The notes under the pieces: generated by a model
The model's input: only the letters and a program-made list of their open reading frames with translations
Database searches by the model: none
Told to the model about the DNA's origin: nothing
Part shown: piece by piece, positions 20,408 to 32,970 of the stretch
Layout of the letters: the number at the start of each line of letters is the position of its first letter
Position numbering within the stretch: the stretch's first letter is position 1
Origin: Costus lasius
Taxonomy: Eukaryota > Streptophyta > Magnoliopsida > Zingiberales > Costaceae
Assembly: GCA_027563935.2 (NCBI GenBank)
Contig: CM050450.1
Location: 8,477,957-8,541,956, forward strand
Direction of reading: 5' to 3'
DNA length: 64,000 bases
Position numbers and translations under genes: made by a program

Positions 20408-23400
20408 TTTTTTTTTTCTGATCTCTGCTGCTGATCTCACTTCATGCAGTTTACGTGAGTGATGATCCACAACCATCGGTAAGCTCTCTTCGGTAACTCT
20501 TTGAAAGGATTAATTAAATACTATCGTCTTCTGAATCTAATGCATGTGATGGTTGCAACGGAATAGGAAATAAGGTTTCGGAACTTTGGGCATCTTGATG
20601 GTGTCGGTAATTCTCCCCAGGTTCTTGTGCTGAACTCTACTGACACACTTGGTACATGACTTCAATTATGGTTACTTGACGGTTGTTTTTCGCTTTCAAT
20701 TTGGTTTGATTCCTACTAGGAGAGCGCTTCGAGGATTGAGAAACTCGTGAAAAGATTTGGGCCCGCGGTCTCAAAGGTTACCTTTGCTTTCTTCAAATCT
20801 TAGCTATCATTGTAATTTCTAAATATTTTACGAAATATTATCTTCTGAATTTCTTCTCAGTTAGAAGATTTGTGTTCGACGAAGTGATAATGTGGCATTT
20901 AACTGACTGGAAGGTTAAAATTTATTTCGATATTCAAATTGTAGTGGAATTGTTTGGCTCAATTAATAACTCGTCCTTTTATTGATGTCAATAAGCTTCT
21001 CTAGTTTTGTGTTCGAGATTTTCTCGTGGCTTTTGAATGCCTCTTCTTTTTCTTTGATAGATCGTTCTTCTTTGGATTATCTTCAAATTCATTTTATCCT
21101 AGGATTTGAGATTTTTCACTCTGATGAGATGTTCTGCAGTTAACTTATGTTCTCATTTTTTTCACCTTGTTTCTTTTTCTGCTACTCTACTTTCTGAAAA
21201 TCTTGTTGTGTCACTTCAAATATCTACTCCTTATCATGTAATCTAAGAATCAATATTTATCTGGCTACTTTTTGTAAGTTGGAAAATCAGCAGATTCCTT
21301 CAACGTTTTTTGCTGCTTTATTGCTTGAATCTCTACATGTCATGAATTGTTAACATTCTATGAAGAATAATCAGGCATCATATTTTGATTAAGAAGCCGT
21401 TTCCTTGTACTTCTCACTACTCAGGATTTTAGTGGGAGTAACATGTCCAAAGATGAACAACTCTTGAACAAGAAACTCATCAATAATTCCACTCAGCACC
21501 TGATTGTAGCACAAAGAGATACTGCTTCCAATTCGCAACCACAAGGTATGTAACATCATTTTCTTTCTTCTCTGACTAAGTAGTTATGTCCACAGCATCA
21601 GCTACAAGTTTTAGGAGGGAAGATTGGTGAAGCTTAAAATCTTGTCCGCAATAAATCAAAAGCTTGTTGGGGCACATTGGGTTTTGTTTAGGTATCTAGG
21701 ATCTAGAATGATTATGGACTTGGGCTAGGGGGATATTGTTGTGTTTTGATGTCTCAAACCAAGGGAATACGTTCCCAGACCATGGCACGATCAACTTTTC
21801 ACCCTTACTACCTTCACCACTAGTGGGCTTTTAGAGACCTTAATTGGTGTCCCGGCTGCATGAAACAAAGCAACATTACCCATATCTCAATTTTAAGAAG
21901 TTCTATACCCATTGGCTAGCCAACTTTCTACCCATTTAGTGTTCTCACACTATTTCACAAAAACTAGACCTTAAAAGAGATTTTCATGAATCCAGAATAT
22001 TGCTGCTATGCCATATGTAGTATTAGGCTACGAACATATTTAGTCTAAGAATGAAGTTTTCTCTTTATTGATACTGTAAATGTATCATATACTCTAGTGT
22101 ATTATCATGAACAATATGTGTGGGATGCTGGCTAGTTAATTTAGATTGGTCATTTGGTTGTGTACTAGTTCAGTGTTAAATTCTTGCTTTATGCTTGGCG
22201 ATTGTAACTGATATATAGAGATCCAAAAGTTATTGACATTTCCATTTTCTTACTTTTCTGCAGGTCCCCCTCCATTACACAAGGTATCATCAATGTCTCA
22301 TGTAGAGTTGAGTACACAGGTCAGATTTACTTCATTGTACCAGCAAATCTTTATTACTGCAATATTGAGCTTCCTTCTCAAAAATTGGGTTATGCATAAA
22401 ATTTATGGCCTAAATCTTAGATTTTTCAGTAAGCTTACTCTCTTATTCACACACATGCTCCAAGCTTCCAAATACTTTACATGCTGGATTGCAATAGTTA
22501 CGATTTTTGAAGGTTGCATTTCATGACTTCAGTTTGCTATATAAATCCAGATCATGATAGCGAAACTATGAAGCATTTATTTTAAGTAGTTTTTTTCTGA
22601 TGTGGGACTTACAAATTGAACTAGTACGTTCTTCAGCTTGGAAGCAGCAGTGGCAAGAAAGGCAATTTAGAAGGCCAAATTGGTGAGGAAATCAGAAAGT
22701 CTTGTCAGCTTGAATTAGGAAGCTATTGTCTTTGGTCCGTAAATCATAAACAAGTGTTGAAGGACTCAACGATTAAGAAACTCAAAGACCAGCTTTTTGT
22801 TGCCAGAGCTTACTTTCCGACTCTTGCAAAACTTAGTGGACAGCTTAAGTTATCACGGGAACTGAAGCTGAACATACAGGAACATGAGCGCATTCTTAGT
22901 GATGTCATTGTAGATGCTGATCTCCCCAAATTGTAAGTGTTAAGCTTACTGCTTACTATTGCATAAGAATTTTCATTAGTTAATTTTATAAGATTTGCAA
23001 TAGGTTTTTTATACCTGTTTGCAATGCATGAGATGAATTGTCATGACATGACAAAGAGCTAGAGTAAATCTGAATTATTGACTTCTTGGTTCATTGACAT
23101 TAAAGATAAATGAGTCATTGACCTTGTTCTTATCGATCTAGAAAAGCATTGGAAATGCACTGCACACCATCTAGTCAATAAATGAACATAAAATGCCTTG
23201 ATGACATGGCTCAAGACTGAGCCTACCTAGTCATGTGTACTATACACCACATAATCAATCTTAAATCTAGGAAACATGGCAACACTATAATATCCTTCAT
23301 GCAGTGTGTTGGTGTTACAATGGCCTAGTACAAAATTTAACTTATTAACTTAATTTGGCCTAAAACAATGTGATCCCATAGTATTTTCAATGCTTAACTA

Positions 23401-26400
23401 CAAGTTAATAGTAGTAATATCTTCCACTTTAGACATGATACCGAAATGAAACCCTAATACCTACGGCATAGCTTGGAGTCATTTATAGTTAACAACATGT
23501 GAACCTAGTCTAGTATGACTGTCATCCATAGCAACCTTTTTGTTCAACCCTCGATATCCTAAAACTAGGTTAGCTCGGAGACATTTGTTAAGACCAACCT
23601 AGTGGATAGATAACATTTTTTTATAAATCTAAAACAATGTGACCTAATTGAAATGCTTACCTCAGAGACCTTAGTTGTTCGTGACAAGGTCTGACATGCT
23701 TAAGCCTAAAAAACTCAATAGACTTTATATATCATTGTAGTTCTACTTAGATCTTATGTTGGACTAAATTGAGGTATTCACTTGCTGATTTTGTTAAGGT
23801 ATGAAGCCTTTTGAACTACTTGGAATAAAGGGGGCATGCCCTTGCGGTTGTAAACTTTCCTGTACTACGTAATGGAACTTTTGTGCTTTTGAAGTTATTC
23901 TAGTAACATAATCCTTGATCCTTCTGCAGATCTACCACATAATGAATCGGTAGAATTAGATATTAAATATGTGGTTGAAAATATGTTGGCCCAAACTTTT
24001 AAATAATAGGCAATTCCAGTTGTGTACTCCTGTGAAATGCCATGTATGATTCCGAATGTGGCGATGTTGGATTACTAAAAGAGGTTCTCAAATATGAATG
24101 CTGCTAGATGAACCCAAAATAAGTTCTAATTTAACATATAAAATATTAGGTTTTATTTCCTTAATTACCTTTGTCCAATTTTCTATTAAATCAAGATAAC
24201 AATTTCCTTTTCCCCATATTTAATGTGTGCCTTACACGGACTTACTAATTTAAAGTAGATGCCCTTTGTTTCTATTCATTTGCCCTTTTCCTTCTCTCAA
24301 CATGGCGATGATTTGAAGGGAGGGGACTTATTCTTACAGGATGAGAGAGTGATGAAACTGAAGGAGTTTTGAGGTAGATCTTCTTTGTTCTTATAAATAT
24401 TAGGTCTAAATTTATCTCTTTGGTTAAATATGTTAAATTCAATTCTAAATATGTAAATAATTGTGTATCAATCATGAAAAATGTGTGTAAATGTGTAGGT
24501 AGGTGGTGGGTAGCCCTAGTTTGGATGAAGCAGAATCACCGCTAAAGCTAAAACATTCAGTCTGCGGTTCAAGTAGACCGTAATTTGAAATAGCATCTTA
24601 AATTTACCACATTATAGTTGGTATTGCACAGTTACTTGAAAGTGTATCTGGTATCCACTATTTGATTGATCTTAATGTGATCATAAAAATAACTACAAAA
24701 AAGTGTTTTAAAGTAATCCATATGTAGGTAGTTCCTAATTTACACTAATTTAGATAATCAAAAGATGGAATTAGCGCTCTAAGAATTGAGTTCTTTTAAC
24801 TGAACTCTTTCAAGGAGATGTTTGAATAAATGATTTGCATGCTGTCTGTGTTGTTAATTGGTGATTACCAATGCGATTTGAGGGCTAAAAGCATTACTTT
24901 CTAGGGTTTCTTAAACATGTTAATTGACTGGCTTAACTTGCTACTGACTCGATCCTTAGAAATTTGTTATCTGTTGTCTTTGCTTACAGGGTGGAAAGGA
25001 AGATTCAGAAGATGGAGCGTACAATTACAAGAGCCAAAGCATGCACTGTCGATTGCAATAATGTTGACAAGAAACTTAGGCAGATACTTGACCTTACTGA
25101 GGATGAAGCTAATTTTCACATGAAGCAAAGCGCATTCCTTTATCATCTTGGAGTCCAGACCATGCCTAAAAGTCTTCATTGCTTGTCTATGAGATTGACA
25201 GTGGAATCTTTTAAGTCCCTGTCAACAGAATCCATAAACTCCCTACCTAACCAATTTGATACCTCTAAACTTATGCATTATGCAATTTTCTCTAAAAATA
25301 TTCTTGCTGCAGCAGTTACTATAAATTCAACAGTTGTGAATTCTGAGGTGCGTAAAGTTTATTTATAATATAGGCATTGTTATACTAATTATTTTTATCT
25401 GCTAAGATTTGACTGCATTTCTTTTGTGATGGGTGTTGCAATAGGTCGACAGAAACATGGTTTTTCATGTTGTCACGGACACACAAAACTACCACGCAAT
25501 GAAACTCTGGTTTACCAGAAATTCTTTCAAAGAGGCAACTGTTTTTGTCATAAATTTTGAGGAACTTAATCTGAATGCCTTTCATAATACACACTTTGCA
25601 AAGCTATCATTCTCTGAAGAATTTCGTATTTCAATACCTAAAACTGATGAGACAACTGCACAAATGAGTACTGAATACATAACTGGTTTTGGTCACTCCC
25701 ACTTTCTTCTTCCAGAGGTGTTCAAGGATCTGAGTAAAGTTGTGGTTTTGGACGATGATGTGGTTGTACAACGTGATTTGTCATCACTGTGGAAACTTAA
25801 TTTGGAAGGAAAAGTGAATGGTGCTGTTGAGTTCTGTAGGCTGAGACTGGGTCACCTAAAAAGTTATTTGGGAAGAAACAGCTATGATACAAACTCTTGT
25901 GCCTGGATGTCAGGACTTAACATCATTGACTTGGATAAATGGAGGGAGCATAATGTTACGGGGGCATACTTGCAACTTCTTGAAAGTGTAAGTAATGTAT
26001 TGTTCGAGAAGCATTTTAAAATGCATTGAGTTTTTCTTTCGTAACATATATTTAGGATGTACGCATGTGTATTTGCTTTTTCATTAGTTGCTCTATGAAT
26101 AATGATGCAAAAAACTAATGTTCTTATCTAGGCACTTTGAAACAATATGAGATACATACATCCTCTTAACTTGAATCGACAGTGACAGATAAAAATTCCT
26201 CACCCAATTTTTTGGGTACCATACTTAAATAAATTTAATAGAATTGGTTCTGTTCCTTGTATTCTTTTTATAATAGAACCATCAAAAACTTCCCTAACTG
26301 TCCTTAAATTATCTGATGTGCAGCTCTTCCTCCTGTAGCCTAGTGATGAATAAGCTTGCTCGTACTTCATTTACAATTATTAATCTTGTTACCTTCGTTG

Positions 26401-26784
26401 CATGGTTATAATTCACAGTAGATCCATATTGAGGAGTGCTTTATTACTCTGAAACTTGATTTGCTTGACTAATATCTCTGTAAATGTGCTGCATCATGAC
26501 AGTTTCAGATTCAAGATGAAGTATCCCTTAGAGCTGCCGCTCTTCCAGCAAGCTTACTTGCTTTCAAGAATCTCATTTATCCTCTTGGTGAAAGATGGTC
26601 TTTATCAGGGCTTGGTCATAACTATGGCGTTGATGTGGACGCTATTAATAGTGCTATATCCTTGCACTACAATGGAAATATGAAGCCTTGGCTTGATCTT
26701 GGTATACCAAAATATAAAGAGTACTGGAAGAAATTTTTGACGCATGATGAAAGGTTCATGGATGAATGCAAAGTAAATCCTTAG
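19984..26784 (+). CDS. GAUT7: GAUT7-type galacturonosyltransferase (GT8), ten exons
   Basis: Golgi type II membrane protein. In Arabidopsis, GAUT7 anchors catalytic GAUT1 in the homogalacturonan (pectin) synthase complex. Proposed exons: 19984-20128, 20450-20478, 20567-20620, 20720-20776, 21425-21545, 22264-22319, 22637-22932, 24990-25347, 25445-25987 and 26509-26784, giving ~644 residues (Arabidopsis ~619). A basic N terminus (KRRWR) precedes one hydrophobic anchor at residues ~20-42. A variable stem follows, then the block SYCLW, the DCNNVDKKLRQILDLTEDEA motif, QTMPKSLHCLSMRLTVE and the GT8 domain with DDD at ~475-477 in VVVLDDDVVVQRDL. The C-terminal region has LSGLGHNYGVD and LHYNGNMKPWL, and ends in CKVNP. 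Exons 7-10 are secure. The short exons 2-6 are less so: exon 3 needs CAG|GTTCTT for phase, exon 6 could end at 22283, and exon 10 could start at 26503. The longest intron is 22933-24989. Confidence 0.88.
20378..20418. repeat. (TG)n/(T)n microsatellite in GAUT7 intron 1
   Basis: A GT run followed by about 27 T residues just before the exon 2 acceptor. The T-run can serve as an extended polypyrimidine tract and is likely length-variable. Confidence 0.8.
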
Positions 26785-26968
26785 GCAGATGAAGTATTAT
26801 TTATTCGAGGGATTGGCCTGTCCCTGATTAAGAAGGTGATGTATCAGATAAGGAAATGATTAGCTTCTTATGATCTGATAATATTTTCCTATATGCTTGG
26901 TCGAATGGATGCAACTCTCTTTTCGGAGTCACTTCAGTTAACATATGGACTGGTAAAGTTCTAAACAA

Positions 26969-27004
<36 letters not shown>

Positions 27005-30000
27005 GAAGACAAGACTGACCTGTGGAAATGATCGTAACTTAAGATATTGAAGCTGCAAACTGACTAGTCAGAGGCAAAGTAGTATTGGCGGAAACAGTAC
27101 AGAACTACGGAGTTGGATATCTAGTTGTGGTAATTGTGTATGTTGATTTTGCATTCATTTTTTTCTGATATATTCAATATTCTTGGCTGGTACACCCTAA
27201 TTTGGTTTGGTGCCCACTTCGGCTTTATTACAACACTAAAGAAATTCTTCTTCAGTGAACCCGTTGTATTTTGCCTATAAATTGTACACATTTTTTTCTT
27301 TATAATTCTCTTGTTTTGTTGGCAGATCCAGATTTCTGAATCAAAACTCAAATGTTTCGGAATGTCTTGTTTCCTGCTATCTTTTGTCTGACTCCATATG
27401 GGATATGGCTTGCATTTGTGCTTAGATACCATGTGTCTAGAGATTAAATTCCAATGTGTACGAAATTGAACAATTATTATGTTCTAATATATTATAAATA
27501 ATGAAATTAAGTATAATATGAAAAAAAAAATGAGTCTGATGTTCATTATATTAGATAAAACCCCTTCATGCACCTTCCTACACTTGGAATGGATCACTTA
27601 AAAATCTGTACTCGAGTGATTATGTCTCTAGTTTATGTGCCATAGCCATTCAAGCATTAATCCTAGTGTCAAACCTCTAAATAACTAGCTATTTCTCTCC
27701 CTACTCGGGTGGCTTTCTTGATTTAGTACCAAACACTTTTTGCCTAATTTGCATGCTACTTAACAAATTGAGCCTCTTTAACCAAAGTCCTCAACTTGTA
27801 AGAGCTAAAATCACACAAAATCTCTCCCAAGTAATTCAAACTATGACATTAGCTTTCGACGTGCTTTTCATGTGTCCTACAATAAGGCACGACCACACTC
27901 TCGTCGATAATGAAAGAAGATAATTTTCCACTACTTATTTATGCTAATCAAAACTTATTACAACATTTAAAGAACATATAATTTTTCCCAAGAACAAAGA
28001 AACAGTTTTGTCGTCGTCAGTTTCCCGACAAGTGGACACAGTAGTTGGGCGTTCAGTGTTTCCTTCTGCTGACCTTGTCTTTTTATTGGAAGCCGGTTTG
28101 TATTTTAGGCGGCGTCATATTTTAATCGTCTATATGATATATGAATCTTAAAAAAAATATAGATGTTATTTTTTAGTTTAAGATTTATAATTTTGTAGAA
28201 AAGAGATAAATGACTGGAATCTGATCCCGTTTAAGATTTTGATGCAAGACACCTTAGCCAGCAATTTTTCTCAGCGGAGGCGAGGAGAGAGACAGAAGGG
28301 GCACGTGAGAGCACATGCACTGGAAAATTGAACAAGCTGTACTTGAATGGGGAAGCGAGAAGGAATCTCCACATCTCACCTTCTCATTTGTTCAGCGCTG
28401 GTGTGAAAGCGTAAGATTACTGGCGACGCCAACTCCTTACTGGCTCACGGGCGTGTCGCTCCGTGCTTCCCCAGTTCTTCACCTATTTTTATTTTAATGT
28501 TTTTGTTTTTGTCTTTTTATCCGCGAGGAACGGAATTGATGATATGTTCCTCGAATCAATGATATGAATGACATTAGATTCTCTAATCTTGAAGGAATTT
28601 TTTTCTTATTTTGGAAGAAAATTACTTAATTTAGCTCCAAATGCTGTCCTTTTCATCGTTTCATCATCCACAACTACCAGCGGCTGATTCTGACACAAAA
28701 ATGGGATCTACGTGGCCAAGCCACGTCGACATATTTAATCTCCAATCCGCTTGGAAATAATCATCATTGGAGTAGAATATTGTATTCGCCACATGTATAT
28801 ATTTGGCCTTTTTTTTTCTCATGTGATTGCCCTGTGAAGCATACAGGAATGAGAAGTCAATGATGAATTTATAATGCTATCCACTTCGCCTGATAGCTTA
28901 TTGAGAACCAGCACGCTGCGCTGTCCAGGAGATGGAATCTCAAAATCTAGTAATCTACATGAGATTTAAGGGGAAAAAATATCTTTACGTCAAAGGCGAG
29001 TCCTCTCAGGAGAAGAATCGCATTTAAAGTTGGTTGTACGCTGCCTCCAAGAGCTTATCCATTACCACTTCCAGCCATCTCTTTTAATCTTGTCGTCTAA
29101 GGAATAGCTAGCTTGCTTCAGAGTCTACACCCTGCTCTTGATCTACCCTCCTACTTCCATGGTTTATATGATAAACAAATTGAACTCACAACAGATTAAA
29201 AAAACCAATGGCAGAAAACGAGGAAAGAGAAAAAGGAGCAGGAAATTATTGGGTAAACTTTTGTGAATCCTTTCTTTGTCTATATTGATGTCACCTACAT
29301 TGGATCACCGAAGAAAAATGAAAAAGGAAAAGTGAAAGCCATCGGACTGGTACAAAGAGACCACAGCAGGGGGGAAGGAGAGCACCAACGCATGTAAAAG
29401 CATCAACCCTTCCTTTTGTTCATCATACACAACCTTGCACTTCCAAGCGGTCCTCCACCTCTGCTGCTCTGTTCATTGGTGTCTTTATGGCCTATTTCCT
29501 GCACACATCAGTCCGGCTCTCTGCCAAGTTCTTTAGGGTGTCTGTACTTCTTCGTATGGGGGGAATTGTTACCTATCTTGGTGGGTGGTGAAGGGTAGCT
29601 ATAGCTATAGGACTAGTAGCAGGTGGCAATGGCAACATCAGAAGTCGAGATGCATATGGTGATGTTTTTGGCTGACTGATTGCTCATGGATGGCAGCGGT
29701 TCCTGGCCATGCCCCAAGTTTTTCTACATTTCTAATTTCTTTAGGTGTGGGGGAAGAAATGTCGCTGGGTAGGCTATGGCAGGTCTTGCCTATATAATGC
29801 TTACACATAGAGACTATAAATTAAAGAAAGGAAGGTGAAAAAAGAAAAACTTAAAACACGGATCATTCTGCAGCTTTTCTTTTCCTATGTTCCACTAAAC
29901 TTTTACTTTCACTGGGTTTTACCTGCCAGAAATCAAGCAAAAAGAAAGTTTCAATTCAGTGAGGCCATCATTAAGTACCAGTGGACTATTGTTTTCATTT

Positions 30001-30160
30001 GACAGAGGAAACCGAGAGGGGAGGGAAGCTTACAAGGATGATCCTTTGACAAAGCTTCTCCTTTCCTACATTCCAATTGCTCCGTGACCCGAGGAGAACC
30101 TGCAAAACACAAGCAATGGCTTGTTGTGAGCTTTCCAAGTACAAAGAGAGGCACAGATTA
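26785..30160. other. GAUT7 3' UTR, then intergenic DNA and 3' flank of the CCCH gene
   Basis: GAUT7 transcription probably ends somewhere after 27200. The following ~2.5 kb shows no supportable gene; frames such as 28315-28497 and 29416-29598 are short and unrecognised. The part next to 30160 is the downstream flank or 3' UTR of the minus-strand CCCH-RRM gene. Confidence 0.4.
26973..27002 (+). repeat. Homopolymer of 30 G residues
   Basis: An uninterrupted G30 run lies about 190 bp after the GAUT7 stop codon, probably inside its 3' UTR. Such a tract is exceptional in plant DNA and could form G-quadruplexes; it could also be a sequencing or assembly artefact. Confidence 0.9.
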
Positions 30161-32970
30161 CTATAGCTCACAAGCTTTTCTAGTTAGTTTGTCTGAAAAA
30201 TACCGAGGCATTTGTAAGAAACATGAACTGAAGGAAGGCATGTCGAGTGACGAAGAGGTAAGATGGTCATTGTTGCTGCTGGCATTGCTGTTGTTACTTG
30301 CAACGTAGGAACAAGCCATGTCTTCCGCAGTGGAGAATGAGCTGAGTGTGAAGGAAGACTTGGTAGGCGAGGCAAACGGACTATCCGGTAAATTGTGCTC
30401 GGGGCTGCAGCAAAATCATGAGCTATAACACGTTAGGAAATATTTACCTTGCTTAGAATTGAGAGAATAGAGAAGGAAATTTATTGATTCATCAACTGAT
30501 CTCAAGTTTCTTGCTGCGTTAGTAAGAACAAAAAAGATAGGTTGAGAATGAAGGGGTTGGTTGTTCAATGACAGGTTACCTTTCATGGAAATCACTGTCT
30601 TCATTAGGGCTGGCCTCGCCTGCAGATTCCCCTTTCTCTGGCTTGTGCTGGAGCAACCCCTGGGAACTGTTCACCTTCTCTTCTGGGGCAGGAGCACAGA
30701 CGCCCTTATCTATATAAAGATCAAAATAGATCAAGTGCAACACATAAGCATCAACTGTTTCTTCCAAACAAGAAACATCAATCAATGAAAAAGCATCCCA
30801 CCCTCTGTTGGTGATCCCTCCTGGCTACTGCCGTTGCTGACATTACTGCTCCCATCCACCATACTTATTGACTGAGTTGCCCCGAAGCTGGGGGAGTTGA
30901 CGGAGGCCGGGGCTGAGGACGAGAGGCCTCGGTTGCTCAAGTCGAGATGCAGACCCATGAAGCGCCTCCCCTGCAGCTCGATGGCGCGCTGCAGTTCTGC
31001 TGCCTGCTGCTGCTGCTCCTCCAGCTTCCTTCTCAGGAGTAGCTCCTGGCTGCTGCTGCTGCCACCGCCGCCGAACAGCATCCTTGTACCTGTGAACTTT
31101 TAGTTTAACCTTTTAGGTGGAGAAGACAAAGACTAGAAGTGGAGAAAGCACGAGAGGTCATGATGCTCTAACCAAGTTGTTGGAGGTCGTAGGCTTCTCT
31201 AACATCAAGAGCGGTGGGAGTAGTACACCCGGAGAAATCACCCCTCTCACCGAGCTGCTGCTTCCTGAGGTCAGAGCAACAACCAATGAACACATTTTGA
31301 AGGAAGAGATTTGGTGCACCGGCATATTTTTTTACTATACAAAAGAAGCAGATGAAAACACGAGCGATGGATTACGGTTGAGGAAGGAGGGAAGAGTGCC
31401 TGTACTTGTCGGGGACTTTTCCCTTCTCCTTGTAGGGCTTGACAAGAACCCGGGAATCGCAGACGAAGTGAGGGTTGCCCTTGGCCAAGATCAGCTTCAC
31501 TGTCTCCGGGTAGATGAAGGTCACAAAGCCGAACATCCTCTTCTGCTGGTAGGGAATCCTCACGTCTTGCACCGGCCCGTAGATACTATAAATCGAACGC
31601 TATAATCGTAAGCTGCAGCGGAGGTGCCAAAAGGATTAAAAACCAAATCAATCACCTGAAATAGTTGGATACATCTTCCTCCCTGAAGGTGCTGTCAGCT
31701 GGGAAGGTTAGGTAGATCTGTCTTGAACCAGGATTCGAGATCAAATCGCTTCTTTCTAATCTTGATCTGCCCATGAACTTGTGCGCTTCATCCCCTCCCA
31801 GCATCAGCGCCGCCGCGGCTGCTGCGGCAGCCGCCCTGTAGCAATTCGAGGTTCTTGATTGAGAGATAGTGGCAAGTGTTTTTTTTTGTTGCCAGAAAGA
31901 GGGTACCTTTGGCTCTCATTTTGTTGTTGCTGCTGCTGCTGAAGCAACAGGCTGAGGCACTTGATGGAGGCCGACGATGGCGACGGCGGCACGGAGCCCG
32001 TCGGTGAGTACGGGAACGCAGACGCCATGAGCTGCGAAGCGCCGCTGCCGATCCTCTGGCTTTTAGACCTCAGCAGCGGCTCCTGGCACTGCTGCTCCAC
32101 CACCGCGTCTATCTTGCTGCCGGCGGCCACGGCCTCCTCCGGCAGCCCGTGGAGGAACCGGCACGCCGTGCCGTTCTTGCAGTAGCCCCTCGCGAAGTAC
32201 AGGCACGGCTTCCAGCCGAAGCCGGCGGCGGGGTCGCCAAGGCAGATGTCCACAGCGGAGCAGCTCCGGCGGTGGTGGTAGCCGCCGTTGATTCCCCAGC
32301 CCATCCCGTAAGCGAAGAGCCCGCCGTCGCCGTTGGCGCTTGGGCTCCGGCAATCGATGTCCGGGTGAAACAAGTCCCCGGCGGCCTTCGAAGCGATGGA
32401 GAAGGAGTGGTTGGAATTAGCGCCCGTCGCGCTGTCGCCGAGTAAAGAGAGCTGGTCCGGGAGGAGGAACTCATCAGCGAGGTCGCCGCCGCCATAGAAG
32501 GGGGATGCGCCGAGGTTACTGGGGCTAATGAGCTCGTCCGAGCTCTGTAGCTCGTCGAGCGACCCGTTCAAGCCATTTCCGCCGGCGCTGCTGTTGGAGC
32601 GCGAGAAAACAGAGGGCGGAGCCCAGGATGACGGAGAGGAAACGACAAGCGGCGACGGAAGCCCCCCGGAGAGCAGGCGCGAGGCGGAGTTCTGGCGGAG
32701 GAGGAAAGGGGAAGCAGCGCCGCCACCAGCGGAGGGCGTGCCGGGGGCGGAAGCGGGCGGGATGGTGATGGATGTTGAGACGAGGCCAAGCTCCTTCCTT
32801 GCTTTGAAGACGACGGAGTGGAGGAGCGCCTCGGGGCCGAACGCCAAGCGGATCATCTCCTTCTCGCCGTGCTCCTGCAGGAGGAGGAAGCCCATGATCT
32901 TGGCGGCGTTCTCCGGGTCCAGGCTTTGGATCCTGGAGAAGACTACCCTCGTGGCCTCGTAGGCGTCCAT
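30161..32970 (-). CDS. CCCH zinc-finger and RRM RNA-binding protein, six exons
   Basis: Putative RNA-binding regulator of the plant CCCH-RRM group (rice C3H22/C3H53-like). Exons: 32970-31907, 31835-31656, 31585-31406, 31082-30802, 30709-30580 and 30404-30161. All junctions keep phase, giving 692 residues. The N-terminal ~70 residues ([20 protein letters not shown], then IMGFLLLQ) form the conserved helical domain of this group. A Ser/Pro-rich stretch follows, then a CCCH finger at residues ~256-274 with spacing C-x7-C-x5-C-x3-H, a poly-Gln tract near 345, and an RRM at ~393-475 split by intron 2, with RNP1-like KRMFGFVTF. Downstream are a coiled, Gln-rich [20 protein letters not shown] segment and [12 protein letters not shown], which is typical of the family. 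Exon 4 uses the inner acceptor TACAAG (31084-31083), because the outer one changes frame. The first exon is markedly GC-rich. Family assignment is firm, target RNAs unknown. Confidence 0.9.
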
